From the NCBI RefSeq assembly GCF_036014215.1, contig NZ_CP107921.1:3211001-3275000 (forward strand): a stretch of DNA of 64,000 nucleotides, given 5' to 3'. This document shows positions 34,650-41,532 of this stretch, piece by piece. The position numbers and the translations under genes are program-made. Every line of letters starts with the position of its first letter. Positions within the stretch are counted from its first letter, which is position 1. The notes beneath the pieces are model-generated. The model saw only the letters and a program-made list of their open reading frames with translations. It made no database searches and was not told the origin of the DNA. This DNA is from Streptomyces sp. NBC_00440 (GTDB taxonomy: Bacteria; Actinomycetota; Actinomycetes; Streptomycetales; Streptomycetaceae).

Positions 34650-35429
34650 TCAGCCCAGCGAGTTGCGCAGCCCCAGGTTGCTGCTGAGCAGGCCGCCGTC
34701 CACCGGCAGCGTCACCCCGGTGATCCACGCGGCGTCCCGCGACGCCAGGAACGCGATCGCCGCCGCGATGTCCTCCGGCACCCCGACCCGGCCCAACGGG
34801 TAGTGCTTCGCGGCCTGTTCGAGGGTCGCCTCCACCCCGCGCGCCGCCCATACGTCCGTGTGGATCGTGCCCGGCGCCACCAGGTTGACCCGGACCCCGC
34901 GCGGCGCCGCGTGGCCGGCGAGGGTGCGGGTCAGGCTCGTCAGGCCCGCCTTCGCCGCGCTGTACGCGTGGTTGCCGAAGTCCTGGGCACCGTTGACCGA
35001 GCCGACGCTGACGATGGCGCCCCGGCCGCCCGCCGCAGCGAGATGCGGCATGGCGGCGCGCGAGACACGGAACGCGCCACTGAGCGTCGCGTCCAGATCG
35101 CGGTGCCAGGACTCGTCGTCCTCGTCCTCGAAGAGCGGGGCGTCGGGCGAGCAGGCGTACGCGTTGTTGACCAGGACGTCGAGTGCGCCGAACTCCCCCA
35201 CCGCGTACGCCACGGCCGCCTCCACGGCGGACCGGTCGGTGACATCGCAGGTGAACGGCAGCGCGCCCGGCAGCGCCGCCGCGGTCTTCTCCGCGCGGCC
35301 GCCGTCCAGGTCGGTGACCAGGACGCGGGCGCCCTCGTCGGTGAAGCGGCGGGCGGTGGCCGCGCCGATTCCCCTTCCCGCTCCGGTGATCAGGACCGCG
35401 TAACCCTCGAACCGCCTCGTGATATCCAT
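34650..35429 (-). CDS. Short-chain dehydrogenase/reductase
   Basis: 259 aa from the ATG at 35427-35429. Cofactor loop LITGAGRGIGAATA with DLDG at the end of strand 2, consistent with NAD preference. NNAYACSPDAP, catalytic VSVGSVNGAQDFGNHAYSAAKAG (Ser, Tyr, Lys) and C-terminal GWITGVTLPVDGG-like WITGVTLPVDGGLLSSNLGLRNSLG. Classical SDR of FabG type; substrate unknown. It lies 7 bp from the end of the serine hydrolase gene upstream on the same strand, so the two are likely cotranscribed. Confidence 0.88.
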   Translation of the reverse strand: MDITRRFEGYAVLITGAGRGIGAATARRFTDEGARVLVTDLDGGRAEKTAAALPGALPFTCDVTDRSAVEAAVAYAVGEFGALDVLVNNAYACSPDAPLFEDEDDESWHRDLDATLSGAFRVSRAAMPHLAAAGGRGAIVSVGSVNGAQDFGNHAYSAAKAGLTSLTRTLAGHAAPRGVRVNLVAPGTIHTDVWAARGVEATLEQAAKHYPLGRVGVPEDIAAAIAFLASRDAAWITGVTLPVDGGLLSSNLGLRNSLG

Positions 35430-35436
35430 ACGGCGA

Positions 35437-36597
35437 TCATGTCGCCGAGCGCACCGCCCTGACCAGGGCCTGGGCGCGCGGATCGGCGGTGACGCCCTTC
35501 TGGAGCGCATTGGTCACATACCCCAGCGCGACCCCGGACTCGGGGTCGGCGAAACCGAGCGAGCCGCCCCGGCCGGGGTGCCCGAACGAGCCGGGGCCGA
35601 GCAGCGGGGCCGACGGGCCGTGCAGCATGAAGCCGAGGCCGAAGCGGGTGTTGACGACGAGCACGCGGTCCGGGCCCGACGACTCCTCGCTGCGGGCCAG
35701 GGCGAGGGTGGCGGGGGCGAAGAGGCGGTTGCCGTTGTCGACGTGACCGATCATCGCGGCATAGACACGGGCCAGCGCGCGGGCGGTGGAAATGCCGCCG
35801 GAGCCCGGGAGTTCGGCGGCGCGGTAGGCGGGGTCGTTCTCGTCGGGGAACGGCTCGATGGCGCCGAAGGCGCGACTGGTCAGCGAGGAGGGGTCCTGGT
35901 ACGCCTCGCTGACGGACCGCTTCGGCTTGAGCTTGAGGCCACTGCCGACCGGCGGCGCGGCGACGCTGCCGATCCGGCCGACGCGGTGCGCCTCCTCGGC
36001 GGGCAGGCCGACCCAGAAGTCGATGTCGAGGGGGCGGGCGATCTCCTCGGCGATCCAGCGGCCGATGGTGCGGCCGGTGACCCGCCGGACGAGTTCGCTC
36101 AGCAGCCAGCTGTACGTCTGCGCGTGGTAGCCGTGCTCGGTGCCCGGCTCCCAGACGGCCTGCTGGGCGGCGACGGCGCGCGGGCCCGACACCCCGTCGA
36201 TGGCCTCGGCGGGGGTGAGGGGGCTGTCGATGAGGGGGACGCCGGTGCGGTGGGCCAGGAAGTGCCGGACGAGGGCGCGTTCCTTGCCGCCCGCCTTGAA
36301 CTCCGGCCAGTACGTGGAGACCGGGGCGTCGAGGTCCAGCTGGCCGCGCTGGTGCAGGAGCAGCGGGACGGCGGCGGCCACCCCCTTGGTCGCGGACCTG
36401 ACGACCTGGGCGGTGTCCAGGGCCCAGGGCTCGGCGCCGTCCACGTCCTTCGTACCGGCCCAGAGGTCGACGACCTTGTGACCGTCTCGGTAGACGGTGA
36501 CGGCCGCGCCGCGCTCCGCACGGTGTGTGAAGTTCCGTATGAAGGCGTCCCGGACCGCCTCGAATCCGTCCGCCACTGTGCCCTGGACGTCCACCAC
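35437..36597 (-). CDS. Serine hydrolase of the class C beta-lactamase/esterase family
   Basis: 386 aa from the GTG at 36595-36597, preceded by GGGAG six bases away; a TTG at 36642 would add 15 residues. SxxK motif VRSATKGVAAAV, tyrosine motif in TEHGYHAQTYSW, and HPGRGGSLGFADPESGVALGYVTNAL near the C-terminus. No signal peptide, so it is cytoplasmic, as for EstB-type esterases rather than true beta-lactamases. It precedes the SDR by 7 bp on the same strand. Confidence 0.88.
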   Translation of the reverse strand: MVDVQGTVADGFEAVRDAFIRNFTHRAERGAAVTVYRDGHKVVDLWAGTKDVDGAEPWALDTAQVVRSATKGVAAAVPLLLHQRGQLDLDAPVSTYWPEFKAGGKERALVRHFLAHRTGVPLIDSPLTPAEAIDGVSGPRAVAAQQAVWEPGTEHGYHAQTYSWLLSELVRRVTGRTIGRWIAEEIARPLDIDFWVGLPAEEAHRVGRIGSVAAPPVGSGLKLKPKRSVSEAYQDPSSLTSRAFGAIEPFPDENDPAYRAAELPGSGGISTARALARVYAAMIGHVDNGNRLFAPATLALARSEESSGPDRVLVVNTRFGLGFMLHGPSAPLLGPGSFGHPGRGGSLGFADPESGVALGYVTNALQKGVTADPRAQALVRAVRSAT

Positions 36598-36784
36598 GTC
36601 GCGCTCCCACACATCTAGCAGTACGCCCGGACTGGCGTACAAGGTCCATGGTGCGGGTGCGGCCTGCCGGTCAGTGCCGGGGGGTGGGTCTTCCGTGTGA
36701 CCGGAGGGGTGGGCACCCCTGTGGCGGGATCCCCGTGGCGGGACGGAGGCCTAGAGTCCGTGAAGCCGGACGATCTTGCGAATG

Positions 36785-36925
36785 AGCGTGCGAGCCCCGG
36801 ACAGGAAAGCCCGGACCGGGAAAGTCCCGAGCAGGGGAGCCCCGAGCACGGAAGCCCGGAGCAGGAAAAGCACCGAGCAGAAGAAGCACCGAGCAGGAAA
36901 AGAGCCAGAGCAGGAAAGCAGGTCC
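36785..36925. repeat. Minisatellite of about eight 15-16 bp units upstream of an MFS gene
   Basis: Degenerate units of the form AGCCCGGAGCAGGAA follow each other from about 36785 to 36925 and run into the 5' untranslated region of the transporter starting at 36930. The purine-rich last units contain GAGCAGGAAAG, which also serves as its ribosome site. The rest of the 36598-36929 gap holds no supported gene. Confidence 0.75.
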
Positions 36926-36929
36926 CGCC

Positions 36930-38162
36930 ATGCCGACTCCATCCGACCGTGTGGCCTCCCCGGCAGGGAAGCCGGGCGGCACCCCGCGGTTCGCGGCGCC
37001 CGTGGTGGCCTTCGCCTTCTGGATCACCATGGTGGGGACCACCGTGCCCACTCCCCTGTACCCGCTGTACGAGAACGACTTCAGCTTCACGCCCATCATG
37101 GTCACCGTGATCTTCGCCGTCTACGCGATCGGGGTGGTCGTCGGGCTCCTGACCTTCGGGCGCCTGTCGGACCAGATCGGGCGCCGCCCGGTCCTGATGG
37201 CGGCGACCCTGCTCTCCGTCTGCGCAGCCGTGGTCTTCCTGATCGCCGGGGATGTGCCGGTCCTGCTGTTCGGACGGGTGCTCTCCGGTTTCTCTGCGGC
37301 GCTGGTGACCGGCGCCGGCACGGCCGCGCTCACCGAGCTGATGCCGCCCGACGGCAGGGTGCGCCCCGCCACGGTGGCGCTCTTCGCCAACATGGGCGGG
37401 CTGGCCTGCGGCCCGCTGCTCGCCGGGGTGCTGGCCGATACGGCGCCCTCCCCGCTGCGTACACCGTGGGTCGTCTCGCTCGTTCTCGCGGCGCTCGCCC
37501 TCGCCGGTCTCGCGCTCACCCCGGAGACCGCGCGCCACCGCACCGGATTCACCTTCCGGTTCCAGCCGCTGCACGTCCCGGCGGAGATCCGTTCGGACTT
37601 CCTGCGGTCGGCGATGGTCACCGGGACGGGCTTCGCGGTGCTCGGGGTGCTCACCGCCGTGACCGGGCTGTTCCTCGGTGACGTGCTGCACGACACCGAT
37701 CACACGCTCACCGGGGCCGTCGTCTTCACCGCGTTCGTCTGCACCGCGCTGGGTCAGCTGCTGATCCGCCGGATCGGGTCCGGGCCGGCGCTGACCGTGG
37801 CCTGTGTGGGGCTGATCGCCGCGGCGGCGCTCATCGCGACGGCCATGGTCACCGAGACCCTGGCCCCGCTGATCGTCGGCGCCGCGGTGAACGGTCTGGC
37901 GACCGGTATCGCCATCGGCTACGGACTCGGTACCATCACCACCCGCAGCGATCCGGAGCACCGGGGCGCCGCGGTGTCGACGTTCTTCGCGATCCTGTAC
38001 ACGATGCTCGCCGTCCCCTCGATCGGCGTCGGCGTACTGATCCACGCCTCCAGCCTGCGGCCGGCCGGGGAGGTGTTCAGCTGCGCGGTGGCGCTGCTGG
38101 CCCTCGCCGTACTGGTGAGCCTGGCGGCCGGACGGCGTACGGGGGAGGGCGGCGGCACCTGA
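36930..38162 (+). CDS. MFS transporter, drug-efflux type
   Basis: 410 aa, 12 helices. The helix 2-3 loop is GRLSDQIGRRPVLM (MFS motif A), and the FGRVLSGFSAALVTGAGTAALTELMP and FANMGGLACGPLLAGVLADTAP regions are typical of the 12-TM DHA exporters. GYGLGTITTRSDPEHRGAAVSTFFAILYTMLAVPSIGVG matches the C-half. The substrate is unknown. Its ribosome site lies inside the terminal units of a minisatellite, so repeat-length change could affect translation. Confidence 0.88.
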   Translation: MPTPSDRVASPAGKPGGTPRFAAPVVAFAFWITMVGTTVPTPLYPLYENDFSFTPIMVTVIFAVYAIGVVVGLLTFGRLSDQIGRRPVLMAATLLSVCAAVVFLIAGDVPVLLFGRVLSGFSAALVTGAGTAALTELMPPDGRVRPATVALFANMGGLACGPLLAGVLADTAPSPLRTPWVVSLVLAALALAGLALTPETARHRTGFTFRFQPLHVPAEIRSDFLRSAMVTGTGFAVLGVLTAVTGLFLGDVLHDTDHTLTGAVVFTAFVCTALGQLLIRRIGSGPALTVACVGLIAAAALIATAMVTETLAPLIVGAAVNGLATGIAIGYGLGTITTRSDPEHRGAAVSTFFAILYTMLAVPSIGVGVLIHASSLRPAGEVFSCAVALLALAVLVSLAAGRRTGEGGGT

Positions 38163-38187
38163 TCGCCGCGGGTCTGTCCGGCGCGGC

Positions 38188-38240
38188 CAGGCCATCTGCT
38201 CAGAGCAGGTGTCCGGCCCCGAGACAGGCCCTCTGCTCAG
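38188..38240. repeat. Direct repeat with hairpin between convergent MFS and cbiO genes
   Basis: CAGGCCMTCTGCTCAG occurs at 38188 and 38225. The first copy continues into CTGCTC-AG-AGCAG, a small hairpin that may act as a terminator. The second overlaps the cbiO stop. Confidence 0.5.
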
Positions 38241-39004
38241 ACCGCCGCGCGCGGGTTGAAGCCGAACGGCAGCTCAAGCCGGTGCGCCTGCATCAGCGCC
38301 TCGTCCGCGAGGATGTCGCCGGTCGCCCCGTCGCCGACGATCACGCCGTCGCTGAGCACCACGGCGCGCGGGCACAGCTCCAGCGCGTACGGCAGGTCGT
38401 GCGTCACCATCAGCACCGTCACCTCCAACGACCGCAGGATGTCGGCGAGTTCACGGCGGGATGCCGGGTCGAGGTTGGACGAGGGCTCGTCCAGGACCAG
38501 GATCTCCGGCTCCATCGCGAGGACGGTCGCGACCGCGACACGGCGGCGCTGGCCGTACGAGAGGTGGTGCGGGGGCCGGTCCGCGTAGGACTCCATGCCG
38601 ACCTGGGTGAGCGCCGCGGCGACCCGCGCCTCCAGCTCAGGCCCGCGCAGCCCGGCGGCGGCCGGCCCGAAGGCGACGTCCTCGCGGACCGTCGGCATGA
38701 ACAGCTGGTCGTCGGGGTCCTGGAAGACGATGCCGACGCGGCGCCGGATCTCCGCGAGGTTGGCCTTGGCGACCGGCAGCCCGGCCACCGAGACCGTGCC
38801 GGCGCCGCCGGTGAGGATGCCGTTGAGATGGAGGACGAGCGTGGTCTTGCCCGCGCCGTTGGGCCCGAGCAGGGCGACCCGCTGGCCGCGCTCGACGGCC
38901 AGGTCGACCCCGAAGAGCGCCTGGTGGCCGTCGGGGTAGGCGTACGCGAGGCCGGCGATCTCAAGGGAGGGCGGCGCGGTGCGGGTCGTAGTCACAGGGT
39001 CCAT
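38237..39004 (-). CDS. cbiO: Cobalt/nickel ECF transporter ATPase
   Basis: 255 aa from the ATG at 39002-39004. Walker A LLGPNGAGKTTLVLHLNG, Q-loop VFQDPDDQLFMPTVREDVAFGP (typical of ECF/CbiO ATPases), signature LSYGQRRRVAVATVL and Walker B EILVLDEPSSNLDP. Powers import of Co2+ or Ni2+ with CbiQ and CbiMN. Its start lies 13 bp inside the end of cbiQ, so translation is coupled. Last gene of the operon. Confidence 0.93.
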   Translation of the reverse strand: MDPVTTTRTAPPSLEIAGLAYAYPDGHQALFGVDLAVERGQRVALLGPNGAGKTTLVLHLNGILTGGAGTVSVAGLPVAKANLAEIRRRVGIVFQDPDDQLFMPTVREDVAFGPAAAGLRGPELEARVAAALTQVGMESYADRPPHHLSYGQRRRVAVATVLAMEPEILVLDEPSSNLDPASRRELADILRSLEVTVLMVTHDLPYALELCPRAVVLSDGVIVGDGATGDILADEALMQAHRLELPFGFNPRAAV

Positions 39005-39753
39005 CCCAGCAGACAGACGCAGAGCGCGGCGACGGGGAGTGCCGCGGCGGACCGCCACTGCGCTCCCGACGCCGTCACTTCGTCGATGACCGGCATGGTC
39101 CCGGTGTATCCCCGGCTGACCATGGCCAGATGTACGCGCTCGCCCCGTTCGTAGGAGCGGATGAAGAGCGCCCCGGCCGACTTGCCGAGCACCCCCCACT
39201 GCCGTACGCCGCGTGCCTCGAAGCCGCGTGAGCGGCGGGCGATCGACATCCGGCGCATCTCGTCGGTGATCACGTCGCCGTACCGGATCATGAAGGACGC
39301 GATCTGCACCAGCATCGGCGGGAGTTTCAGCCGCTGGAGCCCGAGGAGCAGCGAGCGCAGTTCGGTGGTGGACGCGAGGAGTACGGACGCGGCGACGCCG
39401 AGCGTGCCCTTGGCCAGGACGTTCCAGGCGCCCCAGAGTCCGGGCTCGCTGACCGAGAGGCCCAGGACGTGGACCTGGTCGCCGGGGACGACGAACGGCA
39501 TGAGCACCGCGAAGGCCACGAACGGGATCTCGATGAGCAGCCGCTTGAGGAGGAACCCGGCCGGGATGCGGGCCACGGCGGTCACCCCCGCGAGCAGCAC
39601 CGCGTACAGCGCGAACGCCCACATCGCCTCGCGCGGGGTGGAGACCACCACGAGCACGAAGGTGAAGACGGCGGCGAGCTTGCAGTGCGGCGGCAGGTCG
39701 TGGACCGGGGAGTGGCCGTGCCGGTAGAGCTTGTGCGCGTGACCGGCGCCCAT
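38992..39753 (-). CDS. cbiQ: Cobalt/nickel ECF transporter transmembrane subunit
   Basis: 253 aa from the ATG at 39751-39753, one base from the cbiMN stop. Membrane segments near residues 25-75 and 95-135 and a C-terminal helix. The coupling motifs to the ATPase are present: MIRYGDVITDEMRRMSIARRSRGFEAR and SYERGERVHLAMVSRGYTG (two A-R-G like short helices). A His-rich N-terminus (MGAGHAHKLYRHGHSPVHDLPPH) may help gather metal. Confidence 0.92.
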   Translation of the reverse strand: MGAGHAHKLYRHGHSPVHDLPPHCKLAAVFTFVLVVVSTPREAMWAFALYAVLLAGVTAVARIPAGFLLKRLLIEIPFVAFAVLMPFVVPGDQVHVLGLSVSEPGLWGAWNVLAKGTLGVAASVLLASTTELRSLLLGLQRLKLPPMLVQIASFMIRYGDVITDEMRRMSIARRSRGFEARGVRQWGVLGKSAGALFIRSYERGERVHLAMVSRGYTGTMPVIDEVTASGAQWRSAAALPVAALCVCLLGWTL

Positions 39754-39754
39754 G

Positions 39755-40822
39755 TCAGACGGCTTCCGCGCTCGGGCCGGCCGGGGCGGCCTGCGTACGG
39801 CGGCGGCGGACCGCCCAGAAGACACCGCTGCCCACGACGACCGTGGCGCCGACCCCGATCAGCCCGGCGAGACCGCCGGAGAGCCGGGCGTCGGAGATGT
39901 CCTTGACGCCGTACCCGGCGAGCGGGGAGTCCCCGGTGCGGTGCGGCTGCTCCTTGGCGTCGATGCCCTTGTCGTGGGCGACCTTCTCCAGGCCGTCGGG
40001 GCTGGCGGACGCGTAGAAGGAGACGAACCCGGCCAGTACGAGGGCGGTGATCAGCCCGATGCCCCAGATCCTGCGGGTGGACCGGGCGGACCGGGCGGAC
40101 CGGGCGGCGGCCGGGACCGGCTCGGCCGCGGGCGCGTCGATGAGTTCGCCGCCCACCCGGAGCTTGAGCGGCGCGGTCAGTCCGCGGGCGCCGTAGACCA
40201 GGTCGGGGCGGACGGCGATCACGGCGCCCACGGTGAGTGCGGTGATCGCGGCCTCGCCGATGCCGATGAGGACATGGACACCGACCATCGCGGTCAGCAC
40301 CTTGCCGACCGGGACATCGGTGGTGCCGCCGAGTGCGTACATCGCGGTGAAGGCGAGCGCCGCGCACGGTACGGAGAGCAGCGCGGCGACGAAAGAAGCG
40401 GCGGTGACCGAACTGCGGCGGCGGGGCAGCACCTTGACCAGACCGCGGAAGACGGCGTACGCGACGACGGTCGTCACGATGGCCATGTCCGTGATGTTCA
40501 CCCCGAGGGCGGTGAGCCCGCCGTCGGCGAAGAGGATGCCCTGCATCAGCAGGACGACGGAGACACAGAGCACCCCGGTGTACGGGCCGACCAGGATCGC
40601 GGCGAGCGCGCCGCCCAGCAGATGGCCGCTGGTGCCGGCGGCGACGGGGAAGTTCAGCATCTGCACGGAGAAGATGAACGCGGCGACCAGGCCGGCGAGC
40701 GGCGCGGTCCGCTCGTCCAGCTCACGGCGCGCGCCCCGGAGGCTCACGGCGATCGCGCCCGCGGCGATTACACCGGTCACCGCCGATACGGGGGCGTTGA
40801 TGAATCCGTCGGGGACATGCAT
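39755..40822 (-). CDS. cbiM: Fused CbiM-CbiN cobalt/nickel substrate-capture subunit
   Basis: 355 aa. The mature N-terminus begins MHVPDGF, matching the MHxxDG metal-binding motif of CbiM/NikM. About seven helices with MLNFPVAAGTSGHLLGGALAAILVGP, which holds the conserved His near residue 67. After residue 230 a PDGLE (CbiN-like) domain follows: helix GIGLITALVLAGFVSFYASASPDGLEKVA, a periplasmic loop and a second helix. The linker RSARSARSTRR derives from 9-bp repeats. No cobalamin riboswitch was recognised upstream. A palindromic protein-binding site is seen instead, so metal-dependent repression is likely. Confidence 0.92.
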   Translation of the reverse strand: MHVPDGFINAPVSAVTGVIAAGAIAVSLRGARRELDERTAPLAGLVAAFIFSVQMLNFPVAAGTSGHLLGGALAAILVGPYTGVLCVSVVLLMQGILFADGGLTALGVNITDMAIVTTVVAYAVFRGLVKVLPRRRSSVTAASFVAALLSVPCAALAFTAMYALGGTTDVPVGKVLTAMVGVHVLIGIGEAAITALTVGAVIAVRPDLVYGARGLTAPLKLRVGGELIDAPAAEPVPAAARSARSARSTRRIWGIGLITALVLAGFVSFYASASPDGLEKVAHDKGIDAKEQPHRTGDSPLAGYGVKDISDARLSGGLAGLIGVGATVVVGSGVFWAVRRRRTQAAPAGPSAEAV

Positions 40823-40885
40823 GTGGTGACTCTCTCCTCGCGATGGCGCACCGGCGGTGGTGAACCGTTCGATGATAGAGCCTTG

Positions 40886-40902
40886 TTGCGAATGGTTCGC
40901 AA
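40886..40902. promoter_or_regulatory. Palindrome upstream of cbiM, candidate metalloregulator (Nur-like) site
   Basis: TTGCGAATGGTTCGCAA has exact 7-bp arms and a 3-bp centre, 64 bp upstream of cbiM. The TTGC...GCAA ends resemble the Streptomyces Nur box (TGCAA-N5-TTGCA), though the match is not exact. Confidence 0.55.
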
Positions 40903-41052
40903 GAGCGCCTCAGTCCCAGCTGCGGCGGCACAGCGGTGGCCGAGCGGTGGCATCCCTGTCAAAATATGGGACATTAGATGACAAATAGGCCCAGAAGGTT
41001 ACCCGTGTGCGCATGTCACCGGATCGCTGGACCACTGATCAAGGGAGCGCTC

Positions 41053-41505
41053 ATGTCCCCCGCCGTCGAGGTGCCCGTACGAGGTCATGTGGTGACGGAC
41101 GTCCCCGGCCAGTGGTCGGTGGTCTACGTCGCGCTCCAGTACGACCCCGAGGGCGACCCCGGCGCCGTGCGCTTCCTCTTCCCCGGCGGCCGCGAATGGG
41201 TCTTCGCCAGAGAGCTGCTCGAATCGGGGCTGCGGACGCCCCGGCGCTCCGGCGACATCGGGATCTGGCCGTGCGGGCGGGCCCAGGTGGTCCTTGAGTT
41301 CTACTCGGCGGCGGACGGGGTGGCGGTGGTGCAGTTCGACAACGCGCCGCTGATCCGGTTCCTGCGCAGGACCCACGCGGCGGTCCCCCAGGAAACCGAA
41401 CGGGCCGAGCGGGCCGCCCGCAGGGAAGCACTCCGCGAGGACGCACCGCAGGAGCAGCAGGAGGCCCCCCATGCCGTGGGGCATGGAGGGCCGCTGCGGA
41501 CCTGA
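41053..41505 (+). CDS. SsgA-like sporulation and cell division protein (SALP)
   Basis: 150 aa from the ATG at 41053, with AAGGGAG upstream. The SALP core runs from residue 5 to 110, with conserved VYVALQYDPEGDPGAVRFLFPGG, EWVFARELLESGLRTPRRSGDIGIWP and FDNAPLIRFLRRTHAAVP. SALPs steer septum placement, septal growth and spore-wall assembly in sporulating actinomycetes. The C-terminal 35 residues (acidic, E/R/A-rich) extend beyond SsgB length. Which of the SsgA-SsgG classes it belongs to cannot be decided by eye. No SsgR-like activator is adjacent. Confidence 0.92.
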   Translation: MSPAVEVPVRGHVVTDVPGQWSVVYVALQYDPEGDPGAVRFLFPGGREWVFARELLESGLRTPRRSGDIGIWPCGRAQVVLEFYSAADGVAVVQFDNAPLIRFLRRTHAAVPQETERAERAARREALREDAPQEQQEAPHAVGHGGPLRT

Positions 41506-41532
41506 GCCGGACAGGTCTTCCCGGGAAGACCT
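41463..41532. terminator. Long hairpin plus perfect 20-bp palindrome between convergent ssg and mmpL genes
   Basis: GGCCCCCCATGCC pairs with GGCATGGAGGGCC (one mismatch) inside the 3' end of the ssg-like gene. AGGTCTTCCCGGGAAGACCT at 41513-41532 is an exact palindrome overlapping the mmpL stop. It probably terminates both transcripts. Confidence 0.7.

Noticed and set aside
36697..37110. 137-codon plus-strand frame across the minisatellite (SPEQG-type repeats)
   Set aside because: The repeat gives an open frame by chance, it overlaps the start of the MFS gene out of frame, and there is no ribosome site.
40823..41052. Cobalamin riboswitch upstream of the cbiMNQO genes
   Set aside because: No B12-box-like sequence or matching stems were recognised. 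A palindromic site is present instead.
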